From contig NZ_SLAP01000049.1 in assembly GCF_007126775.1 (NCBI RefSeq), forward strand, positions 1 to 40,137: a stretch of 40,137 bases of DNA. The letters are read 5' to 3'. Below the pieces are notes generated by a model that saw only the letters and a program-made list of their open reading frames with translations, searched no databases and had not been told where the DNA came from. The position numbers and the translations under genes were made by a program. Below, one piece after another: positions 24,959-34,981 of the stretch; the first letter of the stretch is position 1, and the number at the start of each line of letters is the position of its first letter. The DNA is from Cecembia sp. (GTDB lineage: Bacteria; Bacteroidota; Bacteroidia; Cytophagales; Cyclobacteriaceae).

Positions 24959-25738
24959 TCATTTTACTTTCTCCATCCCGTTTTTTGTTGCGATCTCATT
25001 GGCCAGATTTAAATAAGCCACTGCACCCTTGCCATCAGCATCAAAGGCGATGACAGGAAGGCCAAAACTGGGGGATTCGCTTAAGCGCACATTTCTGGGG
25101 ATGATGGTTTCAAAAACCAGGTTTTTGAAATGCATTTTCACCTCATCGACCACCTGGTTGCTCAGTCTCAACCGCACGTCGTACATGGTCAACAATATAC
25201 CTTCTATTTCTAGGTTTGGATTAAGTCTCGTTTGAATAATTTTGATAGTATTCAACAATTTACCGAGCCCTTCCAAAGCAAAATATTCGCATTGTACTGG
25301 GATAATTACTGAATCAGCGGCTGTTAGCGCATTGATGGTAATTAAGCCAAGAGAAGGGGAGCAATCAATGATGACGAAATCATAATTTCCACGTACATCG
25401 GAAATTACTCCTTTCATCTTTTCTTCTCTATTATCCAGATTGATCATTTCCACTTCAGCACCGACTAGATCGATATGTGAAGGGACCAAATCCAGGTTTT
25501 CTATCTCAGTTTTAAGAATGATCGTAGAAATATCTATTCCGTCCACCATGCATTCATAAATACTGGTATCGATATTTTTAGGGTCATGTCCCAGCCCTGA
25601 GGTGGTGTTTGCCTGAGGGTCGGCATCTATGACCAAAGTCTTAAATTCCAATACAGCCAGACTTGCGGCCAAATTCATTGCGGTTGTGGTTTTTCCCACC
25701 CCCCCTTTTTGATTAGCAATGGCAATTACTTTTCCCAT
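24959..25738 (-). CDS. parA: Chromosome partitioning ATPase ParA (Soj)
   Basis: This 259-residue ParA/MinD-type ATPase has the deviant Walker A motif KGGVGKTTT (11-19), [13 protein letters not shown], and the Walker B-like [12 protein letters not shown]. It is a chromosomal-type ParA without the N-terminal DNA-binding extension found in some plasmid proteins. It lies 9 bp after the MBL-fold hydrolase gene and 10 bp before parB. Confidence 0.95.
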   Translation of the reverse strand: MGKVIAIANQKGGVGKTTTAMNLAASLAVLEFKTLVIDADPQANTTSGLGHDPKNIDTSIYECMVDGIDISTIILKTEIENLDLVPSHIDLVGAEVEMINLDNREEKMKGVISDVRGNYDFVIIDCSPSLGLITINALTAADSVIIPVQCEYFALEGLGKLLNTIKIIQTRLNPNLEIEGILLTMYDVRLRLSNQVVDEVKMHFKNLVFETIIPRNVRLSESPSFGLPVIAFDADGKGAVAYLNLANEIATKNGMEKVK

Positions 25739-25747
25739 TTTTATTAT

Positions 25748-26431
25748 TTACAAGCTAATAGAGTCTCCAATATTAAGTATTATCAATTCCTTTCCAGCCC
25801 TTTCAGCTGCTTTTTTTGCTTCCTCATGGTCAATTTCAATAAAAGGAAAGGTATCATAGTGCATGCCTATTATTTTTTTTGTACCTACAAAATCAGCAGC
25901 CTTTAAAGCATCTTCAATCCCCATGGTGAAATTATCTCCAATAGGGAGGAAGGCAAAATCAATTTTAAATTCCTCTCCAATGAGTTTCATATCATAAGTC
26001 AATGCAGTATCTCCTGCATAATAAAAACTACCCTTTTCATGTTTGATGACAAATCCACCAGGATTACCACCTGAGCTGCCATCGGGCAGGGTGCTGCTAT
26101 GTACGGCATTTACATATTTAACCGTCCCAAAGTCAAAAGATTTACTTCCTCCATGGTTCATGGGATGGTACTTTTCTATTCCCTTTTTGGCAAACCAAAC
26201 TGCAACTTCATAATTGGAAACCAAGGTGGCATTGGAGGACTTGACGATTTTCTCTGCATCTGCTACATGGTCTTCATGTCCATGACTAATCAAAACATAA
26301 TCTGCCCGGAGGCTTGAGACATCAATATGGGCAGCTTTTTCGTTGGGGCTGATAAAAGGGTCAAAAATGATATTTTCACCAGCAAGCTTCACTAAAAATG
26401 AAGCGTGTCCAAAATAAGTTATTTCGATCAT
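25748..26431 (-). CDS. UPF0173 family metal-dependent hydrolase (metallo-beta-lactamase fold)
   Basis: This 227-residue protein is a UPF0173/YtkL-type metallo-hydrolase. The zinc motif HGHEDH (His50, His52, Asp54, His55) is intact, with GNPGGFVI and YYAGDTALTYDM providing later ligands and a final HYDTFP. The ATG at 26431 starts at the conserved MIEITYFGHAS; the frame runs up to 26506, but the extension is unlike the family and would cross a promoter-like TATATTTG (26462-26469). Substrate unknown. It is the first gene of the parAB-dapB-lepB transcript. Confidence 0.9.
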   Translation of the reverse strand: MIEITYFGHASFLVKLAGENIIFDPFISPNEKAAHIDVSSLRADYVLISHGHEDHVADAEKIVKSSNATLVSNYEVAVWFAKKGIEKYHPMNHGGSKSFDFGTVKYVNAVHSSTLPDGSSGGNPGGFVIKHEKGSFYYAGDTALTYDMKLIGEEFKIDFAFLPIGDNFTMGIEDALKAADFVGTKKIIGMHYDTFPFIEIDHEEAKKAAERAGKELIILNIGDSISL

Positions 26432-26461
26432 GGTGTTTCGGTCTCTTTGTTTGCAATCATA

Positions 26462-26469
26462 CAAATATA
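26462..26469 (-). promoter_or_regulatory. Promoter -7 candidate for the UPF0173-parA-parB-dapB-lepB operon
   Basis: Minus-strand TATATTTG exactly matches TAnnTTTG about 30 bp upstream of the ATG at 26431. A TTTA about 18 bases further upstream is a weak -33. The DnaA-box palindrome begins about 30 bp upstream of it. Confidence 0.45.
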
Positions 26470-26498
26470 GGATTAAAATCCAGTCTGTAAATGAATTC

Positions 26499-26522
26499 TT
26501 ATCCACAATCTATTGTGGATAG
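26499..26522. promoter_or_regulatory. Inverted pair of DnaA-box-like sites
   Basis: TTATCCACA (26499-26507) is a perfect consensus DnaA box. TGTGGATAG (26514-26522) is a one-mismatch box in the opposite orientation. Together they form a 10-bp palindrome with a 2-base spacer (TATCCACAATCTATTGTGGATA). A second 9-bp inverted repeat, TAGACATAA (26520-26528) with TTATGTCTA (26540-26548), adjoins it. The site lies between yidC and the parAB operon. It could be an operator, a DnaA-titration site or part of an origin. Confidence 0.55.
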
Positions 26523-26597
26523 ACATAAGGATTTGGTTTTTATGTCTATAGCTACTTTGAAACGATTGACTCAATAACATAAATTTTTTTCACATAA

Positions 26598-26631
26598 AAA
26601 AAGGCTGTCTTTAGAATTGAACAGCCTTTTT
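26598..26631 (-). terminator. Intrinsic terminator of yidC
   Basis: AAAAAGGCTGT and ACAGCCTTTTT form a perfect 11-bp stem with a 12-base loop. The minus-strand T run follows. It lies about 10 bp after the yidC stop codon and insulates yidC from the parAB operon. Confidence 0.88.
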
Positions 26632-26640
26632 GAAGGTACT

Positions 26641-28443
26641 TTATTTTTTCTTTTTATTGGCTTCAGCAGCTTTCATGGCATCCTCGAGTTTCTGTTGGAA
26701 TTTTGATTTCTTCTTATTCACATTTCTTTTTCTATATTCCTCGATTTTAACACGGATTTTGGAATCATCAACAAACATTTTAATCAAGGCCTGCTGTCCA
26801 AAAGTAACCATATTTGAAACAAAGTAATAGAAGCTCAAAGCTGCTGGGAAAGAGTTCAATACAAACATGAAAATCACCGGCATGATGTAGCCTATGTTTT
26901 TCATTGGGCCTGCTTGGGCGGTCAATTGGTTATTGAAATGGGTATATGCTATTTGGGATACCGTCATTAATATTGTAAACAAACTCACATGAGCCCCATA
27001 AAACGGTATAGTAAAGGGTAAATAAACTATAGCATCATAGGTTGACAGGTCTTTTGCCCAAAGAAATGATTCTTGCCTTAATTCAATGGAATTTGGAAAA
27101 AAGAAGAACATCGCGAAAAGAAATGGCATCTGTAGCAACATAGGCAGACATCCGGAAATTGGACTTACACCAAGTTGCCCAAAGAGCTTCATCTGCTCTT
27201 GTTGCATTTTGGAAGGGTCTTCTCCGTATTTTTCCTTCAATTCATCAATTTCAGGTTTGATTACCCGCATCTTCGCCATCCCTATGTATGATTTATAAGT
27301 CAAGGGGAAAAGTGCAAGTTTGATGATCAAGACGATCAGGATAATGATAATCCCGTAGTTATTGAAGTATTTTTCGAGAAACTGGAACAGGTTTACAATG
27401 ATGTATTTGTTGACCCAGCTCACAAAGAAATAACCCATATCTACATTGTTTTCAAAGCCGGGAGTGATGGTTTTGAGAAGATTGTAATTATTAGGTCCAA
27501 AAAAATACTGGGCTTCCGCTTTTCCATTCTCAAGCGGCATCAAAAGATTGGCCTGCATATTTTTGATGGACAGTGTATCATCGGGGGTGTTTTGGATCAG
27601 GTTGGCATTGCTGAATGCATTGCCTGCAATGATAGCTGATGTAAAAAACCTTTGACTGAAGCTTACCCATTTGACAGGTTCTGTAATGTCTGCATCGTCT
27701 GATGAAGATGTCAAACTCAAGTCATCATGAGACCCGGATGCTTTGAAGAAATTAATATTGGTTTTTCTTCTGGATTCCTCGATATCCTGTTCCTGCCGTT
27801 GAAGCCGGTCGTCCCACTTGACCTGAACATAAGCTTCGCTGAGGTAATTATTAAGCCCTACAAATTCCAAGTACTTGTCCAGCGTATAATTTCCCTCGGT
27901 CAAAGAATAAGTTCTTGTGATCCTTGCATTCCCTGACTGTGCCGTAAAAGTAAGAACACTAGCCTTTTCTCCATCATTTTCTGTAGAGGATAGGGTTGGA
28001 TTGAAGAAAAACTGGTTGAGACTTAAGGCACCTTTATCTGTTTGAATGATATAATCGATATCTGAACTGCTTTGATCTAAAAGAACCAAAGGTCTTTGGT
28101 CCCAGGTCTTGAATTCTTTTAATTCTACCTTTACAATTTCTGCTCCCTTGGAAGAAAAAGCCACAATCATTTTGTCATTTTCCAAAGTGACAATTTCTTC
28201 TGTCCCTTTGGTCATTGGGGCAAATACACCAAATTGTCTTTGGGCAATGAGGTCTTGTAAACTGTCAGGTTCAGACAAGATTGGAGTACTGACTACATCT
28301 TCAACATCTTTCTCCTGCAATTCAAGGCTTGATGTGGCCTGTTCTTCTTCAATAACTGGCTCTGGTGTAGTTGCAAAGAAAATTGAATACACCAATAATA
28401 CTGCTGCGAAAAGGATCAGTCCTGTCGCCTGGTTTCTATCCAT
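26641..28443 (-). CDS. yidC: Membrane protein insertase YidC
   Basis: This 600-residue inner-membrane insertase folds proteins into the membrane alone or with SecYEG. It has an N-terminal membrane anchor (about residues 7-24), a large periplasmic beta domain (about 60-345), and the conserved five-helix insertase core (about 350-570) with YKSYIGMAKMRVIKPEIDEL and GCLPMLLQMPFLFAMFFFF. The C-terminal tail is strongly basic, as expected for ribosome contact. A -7-like TACCTTTG lies at 28473-28480 on the minus strand, just upstream. Yids of this phylum often sit near parAB or pyrG. Confidence 0.97.
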   Translation of the reverse strand: MDRNQATGLILFAAVLLVYSIFFATTPEPVIEEEQATSSLELQEKDVEDVVSTPILSEPDSLQDLIAQRQFGVFAPMTKGTEEIVTLENDKMIVAFSSKGAEIVKVELKEFKTWDQRPLVLLDQSSSDIDYIIQTDKGALSLNQFFFNPTLSSTENDGEKASVLTFTAQSGNARITRTYSLTEGNYTLDKYLEFVGLNNYLSEAYVQVKWDDRLQRQEQDIEESRRKTNINFFKASGSHDDLSLTSSSDDADITEPVKWVSFSQRFFTSAIIAGNAFSNANLIQNTPDDTLSIKNMQANLLMPLENGKAEAQYFFGPNNYNLLKTITPGFENNVDMGYFFVSWVNKYIIVNLFQFLEKYFNNYGIIIILIVLIIKLALFPLTYKSYIGMAKMRVIKPEIDELKEKYGEDPSKMQQEQMKLFGQLGVSPISGCLPMLLQMPFLFAMFFFFPNSIELRQESFLWAKDLSTYDAIVYLPFTIPFYGAHVSLFTILMTVSQIAYTHFNNQLTAQAGPMKNIGYIMPVIFMFVLNSFPAALSFYYFVSNMVTFGQQALIKMFVDDSKIRVKIEEYRKRNVNKKKSKFQQKLEDAMKAAEANKKKK

Positions 28444-28545
28444 AGATTTAAGATTATAAGCTTTTCAAAAAGCAAAGGTAACACAAAGAATTTGATGCTG
28501 TCCATCTTGACCTTGCGTTACCCTTTCTCTTATCGGGCCGTAAAA

Positions 28546-30264
<1,719 letters not shown>

Positions 30265-30313
30265 TCAGGATGATGGTTCTTTAAACCCTTAGGGTAATGG
30301 GTCTTTTCCCTTT

Positions 30314-31612
30314 TTAATAATTAGTTTTGATGAACTGCAGCACCTTTTCCATTTCCCGTCGAATCTCCGATGATCTGTTGAGGTAATTGTTATTCATAAA
30401 AGCAAAAGCATAAAATCGACCTGAATCCCCCTTGATATAGCCTACTAAAGCGTGATTATTGCTTATTGTTCCAGTTTTGGCAATAACATATGGTCTTCTT
30501 GCGGCGTAATTGTTTTTCAGGGTACCACTGATTCCTCCTTGAGGCAATAACCTGATTAATTCAGACCTGGGCATCATTTCGTCCAACTTGGACATCAGGG
30601 TCACCATGGTGCGTGGTGTAATCAGGTTGTGCCTGGAAAGTCCCGAACCATCTACCCATTTGGGTTTATCCGGAAAATCATCCATGTAATTTTTTTTGAT
30701 ATAATCGATGGTCCTTTCGGTATTGAGTTCCCCAAAAAGGCTTTCCGAGACCATCAGAAGGAGTTGTTCTGCAACGAAATTATCACTTTCTATCAGTACC
30801 TCTTTCCAGAGTGGGGTCAAACCACCACCTTTGAATACTTTTGCATTTGCAGGTGCCTTTCCTTTGACCAAATTCACTGGTTTACCTATGGTTTCTTCCA
30901 TGAGTTTTAAAGTGACCTCAGGAGTGGTAATAAATGGGAGCGTAGAAAATTGATTCACATAAAGGCTTGGGTTATAAAGAAAGTTATTGGAATTAAAATC
31001 CCTTTGGACACCTCTTATTTCCTTATCAGTCCTGACAAGCATAGCAGAAAAAAGCGGGATATCCGGTACAGGAGTGCGGTTCCTATTGGTGAATGTTACA
31101 ATATTACCATGCACAGGAAAAGCGGATCTTTCAGGAGAATAAGCATAATAATAATCATCCCATTGCCAACCGTAGCCAAAAGGAGTATCCTTCCAGTTGT
31201 CAAAGGAAATATTGATTTTTTGAAAATCCTTAAAAAACTCTTTGAGTTTTGGTTGTGGCAATGGACGGTATTTCCATGAGGGGTCGCCTGTTCCCCATAT
31301 TGTGATTTCATTGTTGCTATTGACATATCTGAAAGTGATCGTACTGTCCTTAAGCACCAAAAGTGAGGCATAAAAGGTCAATAGTTTTGTAGTGGACGCT
31401 GGAATGAAATTCATGTGGCTGTTTTTTTCATAATGCACCCATTGACTGTCCAGATCGTACAGCATAAAGCCTGTCATGTGGTTGTCGAAAAATGAATTTT
31501 CCCCCAACAATTCATCCAGTTTTTCAAAACGGCTACGGATTGCTGTTTCCTGAGCTATTAATGGGGAAACAATAGAAAAAAGCAAGCCAATCAATAATAG
31601 GTTTTTCTTCAT
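30314..31612 (-). CDS. dacB: D-alanyl-D-alanine carboxypeptidase/endopeptidase (PBP4 type, peptidase S13)
   Basis: This 432-residue periplasmic penicillin-binding protein trims peptidoglycan cross-links or stem peptides. A signal peptide (MKKNLLLIGLLFSIVSPLIA) is followed by the catalytic SxxK motif STTK (Ser73, Lys76), SDN (Ser276-Asn278) and KTG (Lys379). I chose the ATG at 31612, which gives the clean signal peptide and a 4-bp gap after DUF423; a start at 31633 would overlap that gene. The family symbol is used for homology, not proven identity. Confidence 0.88.
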   Translation of the reverse strand: MKKNLLLIGLLFSIVSPLIAQETAIRSRFEKLDELLGENSFFDNHMTGFMLYDLDSQWVHYEKNSHMNFIPASTTKLLTFYASLLVLKDSTITFRYVNSNNEITIWGTGDPSWKYRPLPQPKLKEFFKDFQKINISFDNWKDTPFGYGWQWDDYYYAYSPERSAFPVHGNIVTFTNRNRTPVPDIPLFSAMLVRTDKEIRGVQRDFNSNNFLYNPSLYVNQFSTLPFITTPEVTLKLMEETIGKPVNLVKGKAPANAKVFKGGGLTPLWKEVLIESDNFVAEQLLLMVSESLFGELNTERTIDYIKKNYMDDFPDKPKWVDGSGLSRHNLITPRTMVTLMSKLDEMMPRSELIRLLPQGGISGTLKNNYAARRPYVIAKTGTISNNHALVGYIKGDSGRFYAFAFMNNNYLNRSSEIRREMEKVLQFIKTNY

Positions 31613-31616
31613 GAAT

Positions 31617-31991
31617 TCAAGACTTTGCAGCAAAAATGATGGTAATCCAAGCTATTATGAAAGCTACTCCGCCTATGGGTGTAATGGCACCCAGCCAGGT
31701 AATACCTGAAAGGGAAAGGATGTAGAGCGATCCTGAAAAAATCAGAATGCCGATTAAAAAAAGGCCCATTGCCCATTTAAGCGCTTTCTTTTCGGGTGAC
31801 ATGCTGTACCAGATACTGATGGCAAGCATGGCCAAGGCATGGTAAAAGTGATATTGTACTGCTGTTTCAAAAGTGGCAACCCTAGCATTGGCTTCCAGAA
31901 GTGGCTGTAGTCCATGTGCTCCAAAAGCCCCTATACCTACGGCAAGAGCACCTAAAATGGCTGAAATTTGAATAAATGTATGTTTTTTCAT
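31617..31991 (-). CDS. DUF423 domain-containing membrane protein
   Basis: This 124-residue protein has four hydrophobic segments and the DUF423 signature: ILGALAVGIGAFGAHGL near the N-terminus, FETAVQYHFYHALAMLA, and SGSLYILSLSG with ITPIGGVAFI. The ATG at 31991 is one base after the upstream TGA (TGAGATG). Function is unknown. It sits between the YggS-type gene and the PBP4 gene in one probable transcript. Confidence 0.9.
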   Translation of the reverse strand: MKKHTFIQISAILGALAVGIGAFGAHGLQPLLEANARVATFETAVQYHFYHALAMLAISIWYSMSPEKKALKWAMGLFLIGILIFSGSLYILSLSGITWLGAITPIGGVAFIIAWITIIFAAKS

Positions 31992-31992
31992 C

Positions 31993-32667
31993 TCAATTGT
32001 AATTCCTCTCTCCAAAGATAGCTGTTCCTATTCTCACCATGGTACTTCCAGCTTCCTGGGCCAGAAGATAGTCCCCGCTCATTCCTATTGATAGTTCTTT
32101 CATTTCAATATTCTCCGGAAGTGAACTTGATTGTAATTGAGTAAATAAATTTTTAAGTCCTTCAAACTCTGATTTGATCTGTGCATCGTTATCTGTGAAA
32201 GTGGCCATTCCCATCAGCCCGATTACCTGAACATGTCCAAGAGTTTTAATTTCTTCAGATTCCAGAAGGGCAATCAATTCATCTTCAGAAAAACCGAATT
32301 TGCTGTCCTCAAGTGCAATATGTACCTGAAGGAGACAGGGTATTTTACGGTTATTTTTTTCCGCTTGTTTGTTAATTTCACTCAGTAATTTCAAAGAGTC
32401 AACCCCATGGATGAGATATACAAATGGGGCCAGGTATTTTACCTTGTTTCTTTGGAGATGCCCTATCATGTGCCATCGGATGTCTTTGGGTAGTATTTCA
32501 TACTTTTCAGTAATTTCTTGGACTTTATTTTCTCCAAAATCCCGGATTCCCGCATTATAGGCCTCCATGATTTCTTCCTTGGACTTGGTTTTGCTTACCG
32601 CAATCAACTGACATGAGGGATTGATGAATGTATTTTTTATGGAAATAAGGTTTTCTTTAATTGACAT
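31993..32667 (-). CDS. YggS family pyridoxal phosphate homeostasis protein
   Basis: This 224-residue TIM-barrel protein (PLPBP/YggS) binds pyridoxal 5'-phosphate and helps regulate PLP levels and amino-acid pools. The PLP lysine is Lys26 in LIAVSKTKS. Other signatures are FGENKVQE, WHMIGHLQRNK, GLMGMATF and the C-terminal LSIGMSGDY with GSTMVRIGTAIFG. I chose the ATG at 32667; the longer frame to 32787 would overlap the divergent GH3 gene. It heads a three-gene minus-strand unit. Confidence 0.94.
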   Translation of the reverse strand: MSIKENLISIKNTFINPSCQLIAVSKTKSKEEIMEAYNAGIRDFGENKVQEITEKYEILPKDIRWHMIGHLQRNKVKYLAPFVYLIHGVDSLKLLSEINKQAEKNNRKIPCLLQVHIALEDSKFGFSEDELIALLESEEIKTLGHVQVIGLMGMATFTDNDAQIKSEFEGLKNLFTQLQSSSLPENIEMKELSIGMSGDYLLAQEAGSTMVRIGTAIFGERNYN

Positions 32668-32672
32668 TCTTC

Positions 32673-32717
32673 TATTTTTGATTAATTGGAATCTGTAAAT
32701 TGAACAAAACAAAGATA
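32673..32717. promoter_or_regulatory. Facing -7 elements in the yggS-GH3 divergent gap
   Basis: Plus-strand TATTTTTG (32673-32680) could serve the GH3 gene (ATG 32717). Minus-strand TATCTTTG (32717-32710) could serve the YggS gene (ATG 32667). Both match TAnnTTTG but neither has a clear -33 TTTG. The arrangement would make the two transcripts overlap at their 5' ends. Confidence 0.4.
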
Positions 32718-34267
32718 TGGCGTTATTAGGTACATTGCTAAAAAAAGGCATCAGATTAAGAGAATCTCTGGAACAGGAGTACAGCAATCCCGCTGAACTT
32801 CAAAAACAAGAGCTTAAAAAACTCCTGATACAGGCAAGGAATACCGAATTTGGTAAAAAATACCGCTTCGACTTGGTGTTGAAAGAATTTAAAAAACCGA
32901 ACAAAGATTTTTACAGGGCTTTTTCTTCCATGGTGCCCACCTATAATTATGAAAAGATTTACAATGAATGGTGGTACAGGTTAAGGGCAGGCGAAAAAGA
33001 TATTACATGGCCTGGAGCAATACGGTACTTTGCCCTGACTTCAGGAACCTCAGGTGCTTCCTCCAAGTACATTCCAATTACGCAGGATATGGTAAAGGCG
33101 ATCCGGAAGACAGGTGTTCGTCAAATTCTGACATTATCAAAATACGATCTTCCCGATGCTTTATTTACCAAAGGCATTTTAATGCTTGGAGGAAGTACAG
33201 ATCTGGATTTTAACGGCACCTATTTTTCGGGAGATTTATCAGGGATTACTACCGGTAGGCTTCCGGTTTGGTTTCAAAAATTCTACAAGCCGGGCAAAAA
33301 AATCTCGCAAAATAAGGACTGGGGAGAAAAATTGGATCAAATAGTGGATATGGCGCCCAAGTGGGACATTGGTATAATTGTCGGTGTACCTGCATGGTTA
33401 CAGATTTTGCTAGAAAAAATTATCCAAAAATACCAGTTGAAAACCATTCACGATATCTGGCCCAATCTCATGATTTTTGTTCATGGAGGAGTGACTTTTG
33501 AACCCTATAAGAAAGGTTTCGAGCAATTGTTGGCCAGACCCTTGATTTACATGGAAACCTACCTGGCCTCTGAGGGTTTTCTTGCATTTCAGGCATTGCC
33601 TGATAGGAGAACCATGCGCTTGGTACTCAATAATGGTATGTTCCATGAATTTGTACCTTTCAATGATGCCAATTTTGATGAAAACGGAGAACTGAAGGAC
33701 GGTGCACAGATTTTCAAAATAGATGAAATTGAAGAGGGTGTGGACTATGCACTTTTGATAAGCACCTGCGCAGGTGCCTGGCGCTATCAAATTGGAGATG
33801 TAGTCCGTTTTGAATCCAAAGCTGAAAGCGAAATTATCATCACGGGAAGAACGAAACATTTTCTCAGCATGTGCGGGGAACACCTTTCTATGGACAATAT
33901 GAACCGTGCGATTGAACTGGTTTGTGAAGAAATGAACCTTAATGTGCGTGAATTCACTGTCTTGGGCTTACCGGATGGGTCTCTATTCAGGCATCAATGG
34001 TTTGTAGGTACAGATGATAAAGTGGACCCTGCTAAATTAATGCAGAGGATTGATGCACACCTTAAAGATCTTAATGATGATTATATCACAGAAAGAAAAC
34101 ATGCACTTAAAAGAGTTTCATGCACCATAGTCAGCCCCAGCCTATTTTATGACTGGCTAAAGGCACATGGGAAAGAGGGGGGACAAAACAAATTTCCAAG
34201 GGTCTTAAAAGGTGAAAAAATGGAAGATTGGTTGGCACACCTCGAAAACCACGGAATCAGATCATGA
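32717..34267 (+). CDS. GH3 family adenylate-forming enzyme (GH3 auxin-responsive promoter family)
   Basis: This 516-residue protein is homologous to plant GH3 acyl-acid amido synthetases, which adenylate a carboxylic acid and join it to an amino acid. Three ATP-binding motifs are visible: ALTSGTSGASSKYIPIT (106-122), YLASEGFLAFQ (282-292), and WRYQIGDVVRFE (355-366), followed by GRTKHFLSMCGEHLS (377-391). The C-terminal domain is present and ends with QNKFPRVLKGEKMEDWL. It is cytoplasmic. Bacterial members are uncharacterised, so substrate is unknown. It overlaps a LysE-family exporter gene by four bases, which suggests linked function. Confidence 0.88.
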   Translation: MALLGTLLKKGIRLRESLEQEYSNPAELQKQELKKLLIQARNTEFGKKYRFDLVLKEFKKPNKDFYRAFSSMVPTYNYEKIYNEWWYRLRAGEKDITWPGAIRYFALTSGTSGASSKYIPITQDMVKAIRKTGVRQILTLSKYDLPDALFTKGILMLGGSTDLDFNGTYFSGDLSGITTGRLPVWFQKFYKPGKKISQNKDWGEKLDQIVDMAPKWDIGIIVGVPAWLQILLEKIIQKYQLKTIHDIWPNLMIFVHGGVTFEPYKKGFEQLLARPLIYMETYLASEGFLAFQALPDRRTMRLVLNNGMFHEFVPFNDANFDENGELKDGAQIFKIDEIEEGVDYALLISTCAGAWRYQIGDVVRFESKAESEIIITGRTKHFLSMCGEHLSMDNMNRAIELVCEEMNLNVREFTVLGLPDGSLFRHQWFVGTDDKVDPAKLMQRIDAHLKDLNDDYITERKHALKRVSCTIVSPSLFYDWLKAHGKEGGQNKFPRVLKGEKMEDWLAHLENHGIRS

Positions 34268-34902
34268 TGCAGGCATTGGGAGAAGGGATAAGTATGGGCT
34301 TGCTGTTGTCTGCAATGGTGGGTCCCGTATTTTTTACTTTAATTCAAAACAGCATAGAACACGGTTTTAAATATGCAGTAGCCATTGCTGTGGGGATTTT
34401 GATTAGTGATTTTCTATATGTTCTGATCACCTATTTTGGAATAAGTTTATTGACACAATTTCCCAATTTCGAATGGTACCTGTCTCTATTGGGAGGCTTC
34501 GTTTTGACGGTATTTGGAATTTCATCTTTTTTTAAAAAAGTGAAAGACAGGCCTTCAACTGCCGGTTTCCCCTTATCAGAGGCCAGAAAAAGAACAGGGT
34601 TCATCAAGGGTTTTGGGATCAATGGGATCAACCCATTTGTACTGCTTTTTTGGATTTCTATCGCTGGTTTGGTTGCAATCAGGGAAGAGTATAACCGATA
34701 TGATATTGGTATTTATTATCTGGGTATATTGCTTACTGTTTTTCTTTTTGATCTTTTGAAGGCCTATGTAGCCAAGAGATTGAAGGTATTCATAACACCC
34801 CGTGTGATGTTTTTGCTCAATAAGATGGTTGGGATTGCCCTTTTGCTGTTTGGAGCCAGGCTATTTTGGTATGCCTTTACTTTGGGGGAAAAAGCTGCTT
34901 GA
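34264..34902 (+). CDS. LysE family translocator
   Basis: This 212-residue inner-membrane protein has about six hydrophobic segments and belongs to the LysE/RhtB amino-acid exporter superfamily. The N-terminal LLLSAMVGPVFFTLIQNSIEHG is the family signature (GPVxFxxIxxxxxxG). The middle contains NGINPFVLLFWIS. The ATG at 34264 overlaps the GH3 stop (ATGA), so translation is coupled; an alternative upstream GTG at 34228 lies inside GH3. The substrate is probably an amino acid or derivative; a conjugate made by GH3 is a speculation from coupling. Confidence 0.88.
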   Translation: MMQALGEGISMGLLLSAMVGPVFFTLIQNSIEHGFKYAVAIAVGILISDFLYVLITYFGISLLTQFPNFEWYLSLLGGFVLTVFGISSFFKKVKDRPSTAGFPLSEARKRTGFIKGFGINGINPFVLLFWISIAGLVAIREEYNRYDIGIYYLGILLTVFLFDLLKAYVAKRLKVFITPRVMFLLNKMVGIALLLFGARLFWYAFTLGEKAA

Positions 34903-34943
34903 TTAATTACGAAATTCAGTTTTCAAACATTGAGGCAATTCCC

Positions 34944-34951
34944 TACATTTG
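34944..34951 (+). promoter_or_regulatory. Promoter -7 candidate for purL
   Basis: TACATTTG matches TAnnTTTG about 30 bp before the ATG at 34982. A T-rich TTTC about 19 bases upstream is a partial -33. Confidence 0.45.
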
Positions 34952-34981
34952 TGCAGACAAAAAGGCTACAAAAAACAGCAC

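Noticed and set aside
24031-26431. parS site near parAB
   Set aside because: I looked for the TGTTnCACGTGnAACA palindrome by eye and saw no match in or around these genes.
33410-33883. Antisense 157-codon frame in the GH3 gene
   Set aside because: It is a shadow of the strongly supported GH3 reading frame.
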